From IMG/VR virus record IMGVR_UViG_3300031857_001075, positions 1 through 27,873 of that record: a DNA stretch of 27,873 nt, one strand, 5' to 3'. Positions 1-9,555 of this stretch are shown here, piece after piece (position 1 is the first letter of the stretch; each line of letters opens with the position of its first letter). Both the position numbers and the translations under genes were made by a program. Below the pieces are notes generated by a model. The model saw only the letters and a list, made by a program, of their open reading frames with translations. It was not told the origin of the DNA and searched no databases. This DNA comes from a virus.

Positions 1-2969
1 CCCTTTGTAGTTTCAACATCGGTTGGTTGAGGGCCGCCAAATTCTATTATTGATAAATTTGATGAAGGTATACCATAACACGCCATCAACGCATATATAC
101 CACGTCTGGTTCCTTTGTGTTTTAAAAGGTATGGTAAGTTATTTACTATTCTTCTCCAAACTTCATATGTTCTTTGTTTTACTGGATTAGTTTGTGTAGT
201 ATTTCCATCAGAATCCATTCCAAAAACCAATTTCCACAACTGCGCACTACTATCTAAATTTAACGCATCCCAATTAAATGATTTTAAAGTATCATATAAT
301 AGTTTATCCGATATTCCGTTTTTTGATTTATATCCTAACCCTCTACTCCTTTCTATTGCTTTTGTATAAAAGTATATATTATCAAAATGATGTCCAATCA
401 TTGATAAGAATAGCAAGTAAGTTTCATTTTCACTATAATCGGAAATATATGCAGGTACATTATTTAAAACATAGTTGTAATTTGTTGTATCATATACATC
501 CGCCAATTCCACAATGGTATTATACCAATTTTCTACAACACCATCTGTGTTTAATCGCCTATCACTACCATTATATGGCCAACTGAAAGATGATGATTCG
601 TATAAGAATGATTCGAATCCATCAAACCCCTGTATTACTTTTCTCTTTTTTGCAATATTTTTTTCTCTCTCTTGTATTGCGGATAACGTCGTTGTATGAC
701 TTCCACCACCATGATAGGATGATGATATTGCACTTTCATATGCTTCTATTAATTCTACCTTATATCTAAAATTAATAACTCTTTCTTTTGCAGAACTGAA
801 ATGTACAAAGTTATCCCATAATACGGATCCTGTGTTTATATTTGAACCACTTGTATATTGTACGTTTAAATTTGATGTATCAAATACAGAGGAACTTAAA
901 TAATTTTGAATAAGTTCAGATGAACTAGATACTGATGCGCTCAGTATTAAGTCATCAAGAGATTCAAAATTAGTTGATTTACCTTTTACATAATCAATAT
1001 CAATTCCAAAATTTGGACCTTTTAAAGGAGGACAGGATAGTACATCCTGATCATTTAAAATAACAGTCTCTATTAATGGATTTGCCATCAATTTAGTAAT
1101 CCAAAAAGTTGAATTATCTAAAACATCGGCCGGGAGTGGATTGTATAATTTTAATATTACAGATTTTACTTCATTGGTAACTGTTATATTTCCAAACTCA
1201 TCTTCTTTTTTATCCGATAGAGTCCAATTATCTTGTTCCCATGATGAAATTAATATTTGTTCATCATTTCCAAAATTTGCAAGATGTGTTAAATATTTAC
1301 TTTCTTTTTGTGGTTCCGAAAATGGAATCGTACTTACAAACGCATCATATATTGATTTTCGTATAGAATCTTCATCTAACTTTATCGTTGGTAATATTAG
1401 TTTTGTCTGTATTTCGTATATGTTACCAACCAACTCCTTTGCTCCGCCTGTGTTGATTGGTGTAAGTATCAATGTAATATTATCACTTCCATTCCAATTT
1501 GGAAACGATTTAGCCAAGTCTCTTAAATTTATTTTAAAGAAACTATTTGGTGCTAAATTTTTAAATAAAGAAATTTTTGTTTTATCTTTTTGTAATAATT
1601 CAACATTTACATGCGTAGATGCAAAAGTATTATATGTTACCTCATAATCAATATTATAATCCGAAAAGCTTGGTATATCTATTTCATTTGGAAATATTAT
1701 TTGAGTAACAGATGGAAAATCGTTTATAGAAATAAAATTAATCATTACTTCTACTTTATCCCCCGTTCCATACTTTTCACTTTCTGAAACTAAAATAACC
1801 TTTTTAAGTCCGTATACTTTTAAAAAATCTTTTACAAAAAATAACTCAACAACTCCAGATATAGCATCTACTCTAACATATGAATCGGTGGATATATATG
1901 CTCTAACGTAATCGGCGTTCTCTGTATTGAATTGTAATCTAACAACCCTTTCATCATCGGATTCTTTTACTTCAACATCGTATCTATCCTTTGATATCGT
2001 TATTTTAGGTCTTTCAGATGGAATAAGTTTTTCCAGTTCAGCGAATACAACAACGCCATTCAATAATTCTTTTGAAGATATTCTAAATGATTCCGTAACT
2101 TTATTCCACTTTGTAAAATCGTTTATATTACTTTCTGCGGTTGTTTTGTTTGCCCAATAGATTGATGAGTATAATGTATTCTTTGGTAATACCCCATCTA
2201 TTTCAAAAACAATATAACCTGTATCTAAAATTGATTTTTTTATTTGTTTACCATCTGTAGAACCTTCCGATAATAATATAATATCCTCATCAACTATATC
2301 ATTTGTATCAGTCGATAACTTATACTTCAATGATAACACATCGCCTAATTCTGAATTAAAATTACTTGAAAATACTATTTCATATCCAAGCGTAGTATCA
2401 TCCTGTGGGGTTGATATTGGAGGATCCGGCTCTGGGTTTAATGTGACAATGGGCCTAGCTTTGGATTCAAATAAAAATTGTAAATCTATTGTACCGGATG
2501 TACTATTAAATTCTCGAACATTTGTCAGTACATAATTTGCATTTGTAGAATCATATAAATATTCTTCTACAAACAATTGGTCCGAATCTAAAAATCTTCC
2601 TGTTATACTTTGTGTAGATTTTACCGATACAATAAAATAATTTAAAGTTCGTTTACCATCTATTTCGGCATTATATGTTCTCGAATTACCAAATGTAAGC
2701 GATGGAGAATAGGTTAATTTAACAGATGTACCAATTCCTACATCTACTTTATTTTCTAAAAATCTAGCAGCATCGACGGATTGTAATAATATGTTTAATG
2801 TTCCATCATTTCCAGATGTAGGAACCCAGGTGCCCCCACCTCCTCCACCTACACCTATTAGTGTATCGCTCGTGCCTGTTGTAGTTACGGTTGTACCATC
2901 GAGAAGTGATTGGTTATTTGTAGTAACGTCTCCTCCAAAAAGATTTTCAGTTGGTGATTCTAATCCCAT
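1..2969 (-). CDS. large phage tail/baseplate structural protein (3' end outside window)
   Basis: The frame starts at ATG 2969 and stays open to base 1, so at least 989 residues are present and the C-terminus lies outside the window. The first 50 residues are Thr/Ser/Gly-rich and include a six-glycine run. A long stretch of mixed beta-rich sequence without an obvious enzymatic motif follows. Near residues 950-970 is the segment HKGTRRGIYALMACYGIP, then FGGP. I associate this pattern with very large structural proteins of marine T4-like phages, from memory and without a search. It is the last visible gene of the baseplate block, so a baseplate-wedge or tail-periphery role is inferred. An ATATTTATA box lies about 9 bases upstream of the ATG, and no Shine-Dalgarno site is seen. 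I cannot equate it with a particular T4 gene product; gp7 or gp10-type wedge proteins are possible counterparts. Confidence 0.8.
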   Translation of the reverse strand, partial: MGLESPTENLFGGDVTTNNQSLLDGTTVTTTGTSDTLIGVGGGGGGTWVPTSGNDGTLNILLQSVDAARFLENKVDVGIGTSVKLTYSPSLTFGNSRTYNAEIDGKRTLNYFIVSVKSTQSITGRFLDSDQLFVEEYLYDSTNANYVLTNVREFNSTSGTIDLQFLFESKARPIVTLNPEPDPPISTPQDDTTLGYEIVFSSNFNSELGDVLSLKYKLSTDTNDIVDEDIILLSEGSTDGKQIKKSILDTGYIVFEIDGVLPKNTLYSSIYWANKTTAESNINDFTKWNKVTESFRISSKELLNGVVVFAELEKLIPSERPKITISKDRYDVEVKESDDERVVRLQFNTENADYVRAYISTDSYVRVDAISGVVELFFVKDFLKVYGLKKVILVSESEKYGTGDKVEVMINFISINDFPSVTQIIFPNEIDIPSFSDYNIDYEVTYNTFASTHVNVELLQKDKTKISLFKNLAPNSFFKINLRDLAKSFPNWNGSDNITLILTPINTGGAKELVGNIYEIQTKLILPTIKLDEDSIRKSIYDAFVSTIPFSEPQKESKYLTHLANFGNDEQILISSWEQDNWTLSDKKEDEFGNITVTNEVKSVILKLYNPLPADVLDNSTFWITKLMANPLIETVILNDQDVLSCPPLKGPNFGIDIDYVKGKSTNFESLDDLILSASVSSSSELIQNYLSSSVFDTSNLNVQYTSGSNINTGSVLWDNFVHFSSAKERVINFRYKVELIEAYESAISSSYHGGGSHTTTLSAIQEREKNIAKKRKVIQGFDGFESFLYESSSFSWPYNGSDRRLNTDGVVENWYNTIVELADVYDTTNYNYVLNNVPAYISDYSENETYLLFLSMIGHHFDNIYFYTKAIERSRGLGYKSKNGISDKLLYDTLKSFNWDALNLDSSAQLWKLVFGMDSDGNTTQTNPVKQRTYEVWRRIVNNLPYLLKHKGTRRGIYALMACYGIPSSNLSIIEFGGPQPTDVETTK

Positions 2970-2977
2970 TCTTTTTA

Positions 2978-2986
2978 TATAAATAT
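2978..2986 (-). promoter_or_regulatory. ATATTTATA box before the large structural gene
   Basis: On the minus strand an ATATTTATA box ends 9 bases before the ATG at 2969. The same box precedes the gene starting at 9519 and the plus-strand gene at 17997. On the opposite strand it reads as the T4 late-promoter consensus TATAAATA, so its orientation as a promoter is ambiguous. In sequence this AT-rich some copies are expected by chance. Confidence 0.3.
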
Positions 2987-2987
2987 T

Positions 2988-4283
2988 TTATTCTATAAAT
3001 AATCTTGGTTGGTTAATTGTAAACCAATCCCCCGTTGTTCCACCCGATTCATCTCTAACCATCCCACCACCTCCACCACCGGTGGAACCACCACTACCAA
3101 TGATTGGTGTAGGATCTTCTGCAGGTAAAGGGTCTCTAATTATTGGTTCATCTTCAGCAATTTGTGGAGGTGCAATAATATCTTCTGTTGGCGGAGTCAA
3201 AATAGGATCCGCCGGGCCCGGATCTAATATTATTAATTCTGAAGAATTTTTTGGTATGGTATCATCAAATTTAAAATTAACTTCGGATGGTTTGTATACG
3301 TTTACCTTCTCAACAACAGGAGTTGGAAACGAATCTGTTATATTTTGTATTTGCTTCTCTAATTCTATAATTTTAAATTCTTCAGGTATAGATTCTATTT
3401 TTACATTTCTTCTTTTTAAAAATGAAGAATTATATTCTATACAATTATATAAAGAATCTTCAACTCCCTTTAGTATATCCGAAAAGTTATATCTTTCACA
3501 ATCTTCAAATCTTATATCAGATGGTGTTCCAAAATTTGATTCGGTTATTTTATAATTTTTGTTCGTTAAATAATAATTAACGGATGTTTTAAAATCATCA
3601 AATATTTTTTTTCTAAAATTATCAAATCTACTTAATCCAAAATCTTTTTTTAAAATATTAAAAAAATCTTTACCATATTTTGATTCCAAATAATCATCAA
3701 CTTTATTTAAAAAATTATTTTCAAAAGAATTCAATGTATCTAAAAGTGTTTTCTTATAATAAGAAAAATCTTTATTTAAATTATTTAAATTAGAAAATTC
3801 TTTTTTATTTAATTCTGTTATTTTTGAATCTGATGTTTTTAATGGTATAATCCTAACTTCTTCTCTTGATGGGGATATTTCATGTATCCAAACCCTATTT
3901 AAAATATCATCGGAACCGACACTGTTTCTTACAAAATTTATATTAACCTTCAATATACCATTGGTGAATCCTAAATCTTCTAATAATTTTTCAATATTAA
4001 TTGCAAATTCTTTTAGGCCTGTTACATTTGTTATATTGTATAGGTAGTTTTTAATATCATTTGTTTTTATGTATGCTACATTCCTACCTGACTTATGGGG
4101 TAATAGATTGTTGTTTATATCATAAACAGCAACCTCCATAATATCATATTTACACTCACCAAATTCAGTACCCTCAATCTCATTTTTGGTAACAATAAAA
4201 ATATCTTCTTTATTCAGAAATTTTCCTTCGTTTTCTGTTTTAAGATTTATATTTTCAAAATTTGTATATTTTTTAATACTCAT
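2988..4283 (-). CDS. phage structural protein with Gly-rich C-terminus
   Basis: This is a 431-aa protein in the baseplate/tail block. Residues 20-150 form a compact N-terminal region ending in WIHEISPSREEVRIIPL (about 132-148), a motif I have seen in structural proteins of marine T4-like phages. Residues 150-310 are Lys/Asn/Asp-rich and largely helical in character. The C-terminal 110 residues are rich in Pro and acidic residues, then Gly-rich (SGGSTGGGGGGM), which looks like a flexible linker or tip. There is no signal peptide, membrane segment or enzymatic motif. It starts 5 bases after the double stop of the coiled-coil gene upstream and ends 18 bases before the next ATG. The exact role is unknown; a wedge or fibre-attachment part is an inference from position. 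Confidence 0.75.
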   Translation of the reverse strand: MSIKKYTNFENINLKTENEGKFLNKEDIFIVTKNEIEGTEFGECKYDIMEVAVYDINNNLLPHKSGRNVAYIKTNDIKNYLYNITNVTGLKEFAINIEKLLEDLGFTNGILKVNINFVRNSVGSDDILNRVWIHEISPSREEVRIIPLKTSDSKITELNKKEFSNLNNLNKDFSYYKKTLLDTLNSFENNFLNKVDDYLESKYGKDFFNILKKDFGLSRFDNFRKKIFDDFKTSVNYYLTNKNYKITESNFGTPSDIRFEDCERYNFSDILKGVEDSLYNCIEYNSSFLKRRNVKIESIPEEFKIIELEKQIQNITDSFPTPVVEKVNVYKPSEVNFKFDDTIPKNSSELIILDPGPADPILTPPTEDIIAPPQIAEDEPIIRDPLPAEDPTPIIGSGGSTGGGGGGMVRDESGGTTGDWFTINQPRLFIE

Positions 4284-4288
4284 AGTTA

Positions 4289-5458
4289 TTAGTTATATTC
4301 TGGATAGGATTTAGGGTGTGCCTTTATCATTCCTATTTTATAAAACTTTGATTTTTCCGTACCATCTATTCTTTTTATAGTAACTTTTAAATCATTACCA
4401 TTATAATCTTTAGATCCTGTATGTCCTCCAAAAAAACCTCCCTTCGGTTTGGAATCATAACTAGCAGCTGCACCTTCGTTAACCCTTAATTCAATTTCTT
4501 TTGTACCACCATTTGCTGCTAAACTAAAATTACTTTCATTAAAGTTGAACCATCTAGGATTTCCACCTGCAAAGTTTGCAACTATACTAACATCAACTGG
4601 ATTTTTATCATTATTAGTTAATATTAATGTTTGTCCATTTATCCACTTATGCCCTCCTCCGGATTGTAATATTGCAAATACTTCGGCCCTGTTTGGGTTT
4701 GACTTTATCTTTAATTTAGATACTACCACATCATTAATAACATCCGCACCAGCTGCCAATGCTTCCGCCTGTGTTCCTTGTACGATTGCCTGTTGCTGTT
4801 GTACTGCACCAAGTTGTGATTGTAATCCCTCTATTATTGAGTTTAATGTATCAATTTGTTTTATCAATGCTTTAATCTGTGCTTTAAAGCCTGTATTTTG
4901 TGCTTGTAATGAGGTTCTTAAAATTGACTCCTCTATTGATTTTTGTAATGCAGTAGATATTTGAATAGCAAAATCATCAATCGTTTTACTTAATGTATCT
5001 AATTGATTTACCAACGTATCATTTGATTGCTCAATAGATAATCGGTTATTTATTTCAGTTTGTAATTGTGATCGTACATTGGCAATATCTGATTGTAATT
5101 TTTCAGCTAAATCCGTTGCAGTTTTTAGTTGTTTTGTTAAATCATCATTTATTACTAATTGTTCATCGTATAGTGGTTTAGGAACTAAATCTTTTTTAGG
5201 TACTGGAATATTTGGTTTTAATTCTTTAACTTCAGTATCAACTGCTTTTAATAATTCTTCATTATCATACTTTGGTTTTACCAATGATTTGAATAATAAA
5301 GAGGAAGCAACACTTTCATCCGTTACATTTGTAACATTGTATTCATTTTTCACAGATGCAGCAGAACCATCCCTTGAAAGGATATTTTCTAAATCTTGCT
5401 TTCTTTTTTCTTGCAACTTTTGAGCAATTGCTTCTAATGATGTAAGTTCTCCACTCAT
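4289..5458 (-). CDS. coiled-coil phage structural protein
   Basis: This 389-aa protein has three parts. Residues 1-95 are charged and probably flexible. Residues 100-230 form a long heptad-rich coiled coil, Leu/Ile/Gln-rich and ending in an Ala/Gln tract. Residues 240-389 look like a beta-rich globular domain with Gly/Asn turns (GGFFGGHTG) and no catalytic motif. The architecture, trimeric coiled coil followed by a beta domain, suits a fibre or whisker-like tail appendage, but that is inference. Its ATG shares one base with the TAA stop of the upstream gene (TAATG), implying translational coupling, and it ends in tandem TAA TAA stops. No family is recognised. Confidence 0.75.
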   Translation of the reverse strand: MSGELTSLEAIAQKLQEKRKQDLENILSRDGSAASVKNEYNVTNVTDESVASSLLFKSLVKPKYDNEELLKAVDTEVKELKPNIPVPKKDLVPKPLYDEQLVINDDLTKQLKTATDLAEKLQSDIANVRSQLQTEINNRLSIEQSNDTLVNQLDTLSKTIDDFAIQISTALQKSIEESILRTSLQAQNTGFKAQIKALIKQIDTLNSIIEGLQSQLGAVQQQQAIVQGTQAEALAAGADVINDVVVSKLKIKSNPNRAEVFAILQSGGGHKWINGQTLILTNNDKNPVDVSIVANFAGGNPRWFNFNESNFSLAANGGTKEIELRVNEGAAASYDSKPKGGFFGGHTGSKDYNGNDLKVTIKRIDGTEKSKFYKIGMIKAHPKSYPEYN

Positions 5459-6552
5459 TATTCTACGATTTCAAACATAAATTTATTATCAATTATTGTT
5501 GATATACCACCCTCTACTACTTTTATTTTTACCAAATAGTTTCTTGTTATAGGTAATGTGGATAAATCCAATTTAAAATAATTACCATTACTATCACAAC
5601 TTACTTTTGAATATTCTCCAAATGGAACTATTACCTCTCTTGTAACATAATCCTCTAATTGATAATATGTTGATCCTGTTGGTAAATATTTTACTTGATC
5701 GTATTGGAATGTTGACCCAAACGATTTGGATGGGTACATATCTCTTCCCTTTAATCTTATCTTTACAACACTATCTTTTGGATATTTTGTTTTAAAATTA
5801 GTTAGAACCACTTTATAATCATCATCGTATAACGATCCTGTTACAGGCGATAATCCACTAACCACATATGAACTATCATTCCAAACTAGTTCTAATTTTG
5901 GTTCGTATATAGTATTAGTTTCTTTTGAGAAAAATTTAATAACCCCATAATCTAATGTATTATTGTACTCATTATTCAAACTATGGTGTATTATAAACCC
6001 ATTATTTGGTATGGTTCCACTAATCCATAAATTAACTATACCCGTAACATCCATTCTTAAATCCGATTCTTCATATGAAAAAGATTGTGATGATTCGGAT
6101 GCAGTGTACCACGTACCACCCTCCGCATTTGCAGAACCGGTAGTACCGGCGATATAAGTCGCAGATCCTCCCAATGTGATATCTTGCCACTTATTTATTC
6201 CATCTCTATATTTCCAACTTATACCATCGGTAGTAATATTATCAAATTTTGTACCAGTTCCCATTGTCCAACTTTGAGAAACTGCATTTGCATATAAAGT
6301 ATAATCCAACGGAATCTCTTCCGCTACAGAGGTTTTTAAATTCAAATAACATTTCCAACTTCCCGTTACACTATTATCATATAGTGATTGGGAAACCGGA
6401 TTCATATTAAATTTTATTAATGAACGGGCTATATCCTTTACATCGGAATAATATAGTTTACCAACTTCTAATAATCCATCTCTACCCGCATTTTGATCGG
6501 GTTGTTGGAGATATACACTTGCATCGTATGATGATGAAAATAATTTATGCAT
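5458..6552 (-). CDS. DNRLRE-like beta-sandwich virion protein
   Basis: The 364-aa protein begins with a pattern typical of DNRLRE/CBM96-like domains. Residues 10-50 contain DASVYLQQPDQNAG, then a strand ending ARSLIKFNM. Residues 168-226 contain VTGIVNLWISGT, PNNGFIIHH, then KFFSKET and PKLELVW, the characteristic end of the fold. The remaining C-terminal part (230-364) is a second beta-rich domain. DNRLRE domains occur in extracellular adhesins, carbohydrate-active proteins and phage tails, so binding or a purely structural role on the virion surface is plausible. The gene sits directly after the gp6-like wedge gene and shares one base with its stop. Domain identity is by eye, not by profile search. 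Confidence 0.75.
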   Translation of the reverse strand: MHKLFSSSYDASVYLQQPDQNAGRDGLLEVGKLYYSDVKDIARSLIKFNMNPVSQSLYDNSVTGSWKCYLNLKTSVAEEIPLDYTLYANAVSQSWTMGTGTKFDNITTDGISWKYRDGINKWQDITLGGSATYIAGTTGSANAEGGTWYTASESSQSFSYEESDLRMDVTGIVNLWISGTIPNNGFIIHHSLNNEYNNTLDYGVIKFFSKETNTIYEPKLELVWNDSSYVVSGLSPVTGSLYDDDYKVVLTNFKTKYPKDSVVKIRLKGRDMYPSKSFGSTFQYDQVKYLPTGSTYYQLEDYVTREVIVPFGEYSKVSCDSNGNYFKLDLSTLPITRNYLVKIKVVEGGISTIIDNKFMFEIVE

Positions 6553-8573
6553 TATAAGGCCCTCCCTTTTATATCTTTATTAGGATATTTAACTTCAAAT
6601 ACACAAGGGTCTAATGATGGATACACTATTTTACCCTGTGTAGCTTCTGCTATATTATACCTATTTGGTGAATAATTTCCTCCATCACTTGCACATAAAT
6701 TGTATATCTTAACAGATGGTACACTCATTACTCCTTCCACATTTGCTATTATTAATTCTATTTCTGAAACGTTAATTGGTTTATTAAACGTCCAATTATC
6801 GATATTAAAATAATCTTGTAGTTCAGTAAGACACTTTGTCAAAACTTCACTTTTATTATATTCAGAATACACTATTACTTCAAAATCACATCCTATGTTA
6901 ACAATAAATCCATCTATCATATTAACAGCATCCGTCACCATTCTATATTCACCTATGTATGTTTTTAAATTTTCCTTTACGGCTTGGTTTAGATTTGTTA
7001 ACTTTTTGTTAGAATCAAACCCCAATACATACATATTAATTGCAAACGGATTATTTACTTCGGAAAGGGATGTTTTCTTTTGAGTTAAATATTTTACCAA
7101 TTCTCTCTGTATATCCTGTCTGCTTTTATCTTTTAACCCCTCAACAATACCAACAAATTCTGCTATATTATTTGGTGAGGCCAGTATTGATGATGGTGAG
7201 TTGTTATCAATTTCTCCATCTGGACTAACATATACTTTAGCAACACTTCCATATCTTTCTGGCATAGATAATGCCCTTACTATATAATCTTCTCTGGTAA
7301 CTGCCCTATTTTGAGAACCAAATGTTGCTAATGCATTTTGTCTAATTTCTTCTATTGATTCAAACCCTCTTCCACCAACTGCAGATTCTTCATTTTCAAC
7401 TGCAATTGAATTTTTCATAGTTTGATACAATGGTAAATCATTATCAGATACGGATAATAAATCCTCATCAAATTCGATACGATTTATTGTAGTTAAATCT
7501 CCCTGATTTACATTGGATTCTACACCACCACCAACTAAATATTTTACTGTCAACGTTTTACCTGCAGGTGCAATTCCAAATGTATTTGTTTTTAAAAAGT
7601 TTGATGGATCTATAGATGAATTAACTCTTTTTATTGAACTTGCTAATCCTAATCCTAAATTTTTTGAATTTGGTAATATTATTTCATCGTTTATTGTAAC
7701 GTCACCACTTCCAAACTGCACAGTCGTAGTATTATCCGAATTAATCAATACAGAAAACCTTCTTGGAACTTTTTGTAATTCCAAAACGTAAGGAACTGTA
7801 TCCGAATATTCTGATAGACTTGTATTTATATCGGTATTTGGTTTTTCAACAAATATACTTTCTTGAGCCAAATATGGAACTTCATAGTATCTATTATTAT
7901 TTTCATCAGTTATAGAAACTATTTCAATTATATTAGAATCACCAATATTTACGGATGGATAATCCAAATCACCTGCAGCAACAAATATTGTTGTAGATAC
8001 TTCCCTTGCCGATATTGCTTTTACTTTTTTTGTTATTAAATAGAACGTAGGTTCTCCATTGGTGTTTCTTTCGTGTACAGATATTTCTCTATCGCTCGGA
8101 TTGGCAAAATCTACCGCATCGGTTGTTCTAAATATCACATTAGAATTGGTCGATGAAACAACTTGCATACCCTCACTTACCTTAAAATAAAAGGTATCAT
8201 CTGGTTCATAATTTGGAGAACCTTTTGATGGTACTAGTTGATATACGGTTAGGGTAGTAACGGCCGGTGTTGTTACTTTTGGTTTATATCCCATAGCTTG
8301 TGCCAACGCCATAACATTTTTCCTCTCTGTGGCGTATGCCAACATAGATTCTTTTAATTGTGTATCTTGATAGAATGATAAAACATCTCCAATCGCTGCA
8401 GCCTGTTCGATGAATACCATACCTGGCGATGCCTCATTAAAATCGGAATATGTATTTGGAAAATATGTTTTTGTATAATCTATTAAATTTTGCTTTAACG
8501 ATTCAAAATCCTTTCCGACATAATTTATGTCTTTATTTGTTCCCCAAGATTTTTTTACACTTTTTATTGCCAT
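6552..8573 (-). CDS. baseplate wedge protein, gp6-like (Baseplate J family)
   Basis: The 673-aa protein resembles T4 gp6, which forms the inner ring of the baseplate wedge. Residues 14-95 contain the family's N-terminal signature: YVGKDFESLKQNLIDYTKTY, then EASPGMVFIEQAAAIGDVLSFYQD, written here as adjoining motifs, and ATERKNVMALAQAMGYKP. Residues 398-450 contain the Baseplate-J core, with GGRGFESIEEIRQNA, AVTREDYIVRAL and the strand SVAKVYVSPDG. Length is close to T4 gp6 (about 660 residues). The gp25-like gene lies immediately upstream (2-base gap), as in many contractile-tail gene clusters. In the assembled virion it would hold the wedge together and trigger sheath contraction. This is one of the firmest calls in the window. 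Confidence 0.93.
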   Translation of the reverse strand: MAIKSVKKSWGTNKDINYVGKDFESLKQNLIDYTKTYFPNTYSDFNEASPGMVFIEQAAAIGDVLSFYQDTQLKESMLAYATERKNVMALAQAMGYKPKVTTPAVTTLTVYQLVPSKGSPNYEPDDTFYFKVSEGMQVVSSTNSNVIFRTTDAVDFANPSDREISVHERNTNGEPTFYLITKKVKAISAREVSTTIFVAAGDLDYPSVNIGDSNIIEIVSITDENNNRYYEVPYLAQESIFVEKPNTDINTSLSEYSDTVPYVLELQKVPRRFSVLINSDNTTTVQFGSGDVTINDEIILPNSKNLGLGLASSIKRVNSSIDPSNFLKTNTFGIAPAGKTLTVKYLVGGGVESNVNQGDLTTINRIEFDEDLLSVSDNDLPLYQTMKNSIAVENEESAVGGRGFESIEEIRQNALATFGSQNRAVTREDYIVRALSMPERYGSVAKVYVSPDGEIDNNSPSSILASPNNIAEFVGIVEGLKDKSRQDIQRELVKYLTQKKTSLSEVNNPFAINMYVLGFDSNKKLTNLNQAVKENLKTYIGEYRMVTDAVNMIDGFIVNIGCDFEVIVYSEYNKSEVLTKCLTELQDYFNIDNWTFNKPINVSEIELIIANVEGVMSVPSVKIYNLCASDGGNYSPNRYNIAEATQGKIVYPSLDPCVFEVKYPNKDIKGRAL

Positions 8574-8575
8574 TA

Positions 8576-9013
8576 TTAATTATTTAGTACGATTTTTACC
8601 GACTCTCTCAAATTTGGATTGGATGTTAACGAAAAGTTTATTTCCAAACCAATTCTGTTATTATCTTTTTGTTCATCATCATTATCAATGATTATTTGAT
8701 TAATGTTTAAATACGGTAACCAAGTATTTACGGCATCTATTATAGAATTTTCTATTAAAATATCCGTATCACCATCTACCGATGGTTCAAATAATACTCT
8801 CCAAATATCACAACCAAAATCAGGTTGCATTAACCTCTCTCCCTTTTGTGTCAATAGTAAATTAATAATATTACTTTTAGCTTGCGATAGTGTAGTGTAA
8901 TTGACAGCAAATATACCATCCACATCTGGACTTCTATTTATACCTATTCCAATTTTTTTATAATTGTTTTCGGTTAGATCGTTTACATTTACTTTACCTA
9001 ACTCAATTGCCAT
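8576..9013 (-). CDS. baseplate wedge protein, gp25-like
   Basis: The 145-aa protein matches the gp25/TssE-type wedge family in length and motifs. Residues 24-40 contain GINRSPDVDGIFAVNY, residues 56-67 contain QKGERLMQPDFG, and LFEP at 74-77 corresponds to the conserved EPR-like motif. A helix and a C-terminal beta strand pair follow (NRIGLEINFSL). In contractile tails this protein contacts the first sheath ring and is a core wedge component with gp6, whose homologue is encoded just downstream. Its ATG shares one base with the preceding stop. Despite the historical name gp25-like lysozyme, enzymatic activity is not expected. Confidence 0.92.
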   Translation of the reverse strand: MAIELGKVNVNDLTENNYKKIGIGINRSPDVDGIFAVNYTTLSQAKSNIINLLLTQKGERLMQPDFGCDIWRVLFEPSVDGDTDILIENSIIDAVNTWLPYLNINQIIIDNDDEQKDNNRIGLEINFSLTSNPNLRESVKIVLNN

Positions 9014-9519
9014 TATTTAAATCTCTTTACTAATTCTGAATAATCTCTTGTTAATGCCTTTATAGTAGCATCTTGTAACTCATCTCCAGTTGATTCGAAT
9101 TGAGGAGCACTTTGAGGAACATCTATATCCCTAAAATCCATTGTTTCCCATTCATCCGAATCCACTCTCAATTCGGGCTTAATCATATCTAACACACTGC
9201 CAACCGATTGAGCACCCTCTTTACGCTGCTCTGACGTAAATGGTTGTGTCATATTTAATATCTCATTTATCATCGGGTCTTTTGTAAATTCCTTTTTAAT
9301 TTGAGGTCTTTGTTGAACCGGTGCTACAACTTGCTTTTTAATTGGAGCAGTTTGTACTACCGCCTTCATTTCTCTCAATGATGGAGTTGTTGCTTTTTTT
9401 TGTGAGTTTAATGTAACTACGCCAGATTTAATCAACTTTGCCAATTCTTCTTTGACTTGTTGTTTAACTTCACGTTGAACAACTTCTTTGATTAATCCGA
9501 CTAATAATTTCGAATCCAT
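9013..9519 (-). CDS. hypothetical protein in the baseplate cluster
   Basis: The 168-aa protein has no recognised family. Residues 1-32 form a strongly charged amphipathic helix (KEVVQREVKQQVKEELAKL). A Gln/Pro/Lys-rich linker spans about 40-80, and the C-terminal half is acidic with short hydrophobic motifs (MINEILNMTQPF). This looks like an adaptor or scaffold with disordered segments rather than an enzyme. It is encoded between the 182-aa structural gene and the gp25-like gene and overlaps the latter by one base. An ATATTTATA box lies 15 bases upstream of its ATG, unlike its neighbours, so transcription may restart here. Confidence 0.7.
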   Translation of the reverse strand: MDSKLLVGLIKEVVQREVKQQVKEELAKLIKSGVVTLNSQKKATTPSLREMKAVVQTAPIKKQVVAPVQQRPQIKKEFTKDPMINEILNMTQPFTSEQRKEGAQSVGSVLDMIKPELRVDSDEWETMDFRDIDVPQSAPQFESTGDELQDATIKALTRDYSELVKRFK

Positions 9520-9533
9520 AATAATTGTTTTTA

Positions 9534-9542
9534 TATAAATAT
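9534..9542 (-). promoter_or_regulatory. ATATTTATA box upstream of the 168-aa gene
   Basis: Reading the minus strand, the box is followed by a short A-rich spacer and the ATG at 9519. It lies in one of the few gaps inside the baseplate block (9520-9555) and shares ATATTTATATAAAAA with the copy before the gene starting at 2969. A phage late promoter is the favoured reading, but this is unproven. Confidence 0.35.
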
Positions 9543-9555
9543 TGAAAGTTAAAAT

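Noticed and set aside
1141-1647. A 168-codon open frame on the plus strand
   Set aside because: It lies entirely opposite the continuous minus-strand structural gene, which has phage-like protein content; the plus frame has no recognisable motif.
2978-2999. Two TATAAATA copies on the plus strand, 16 bases apart
   Set aside because: They point to the plus strand, where no gene follows; one lies in the 3' codons of the 431-aa gene. Kept only as the minus-strand ATATTTATA box.
3082-3555. A plus-strand open frame with Gly/Ser-rich translation
   Set aside because: It is the reverse of the Gly/Pro-rich C-terminus of the 431-aa structural protein and has no promoter or operon context.
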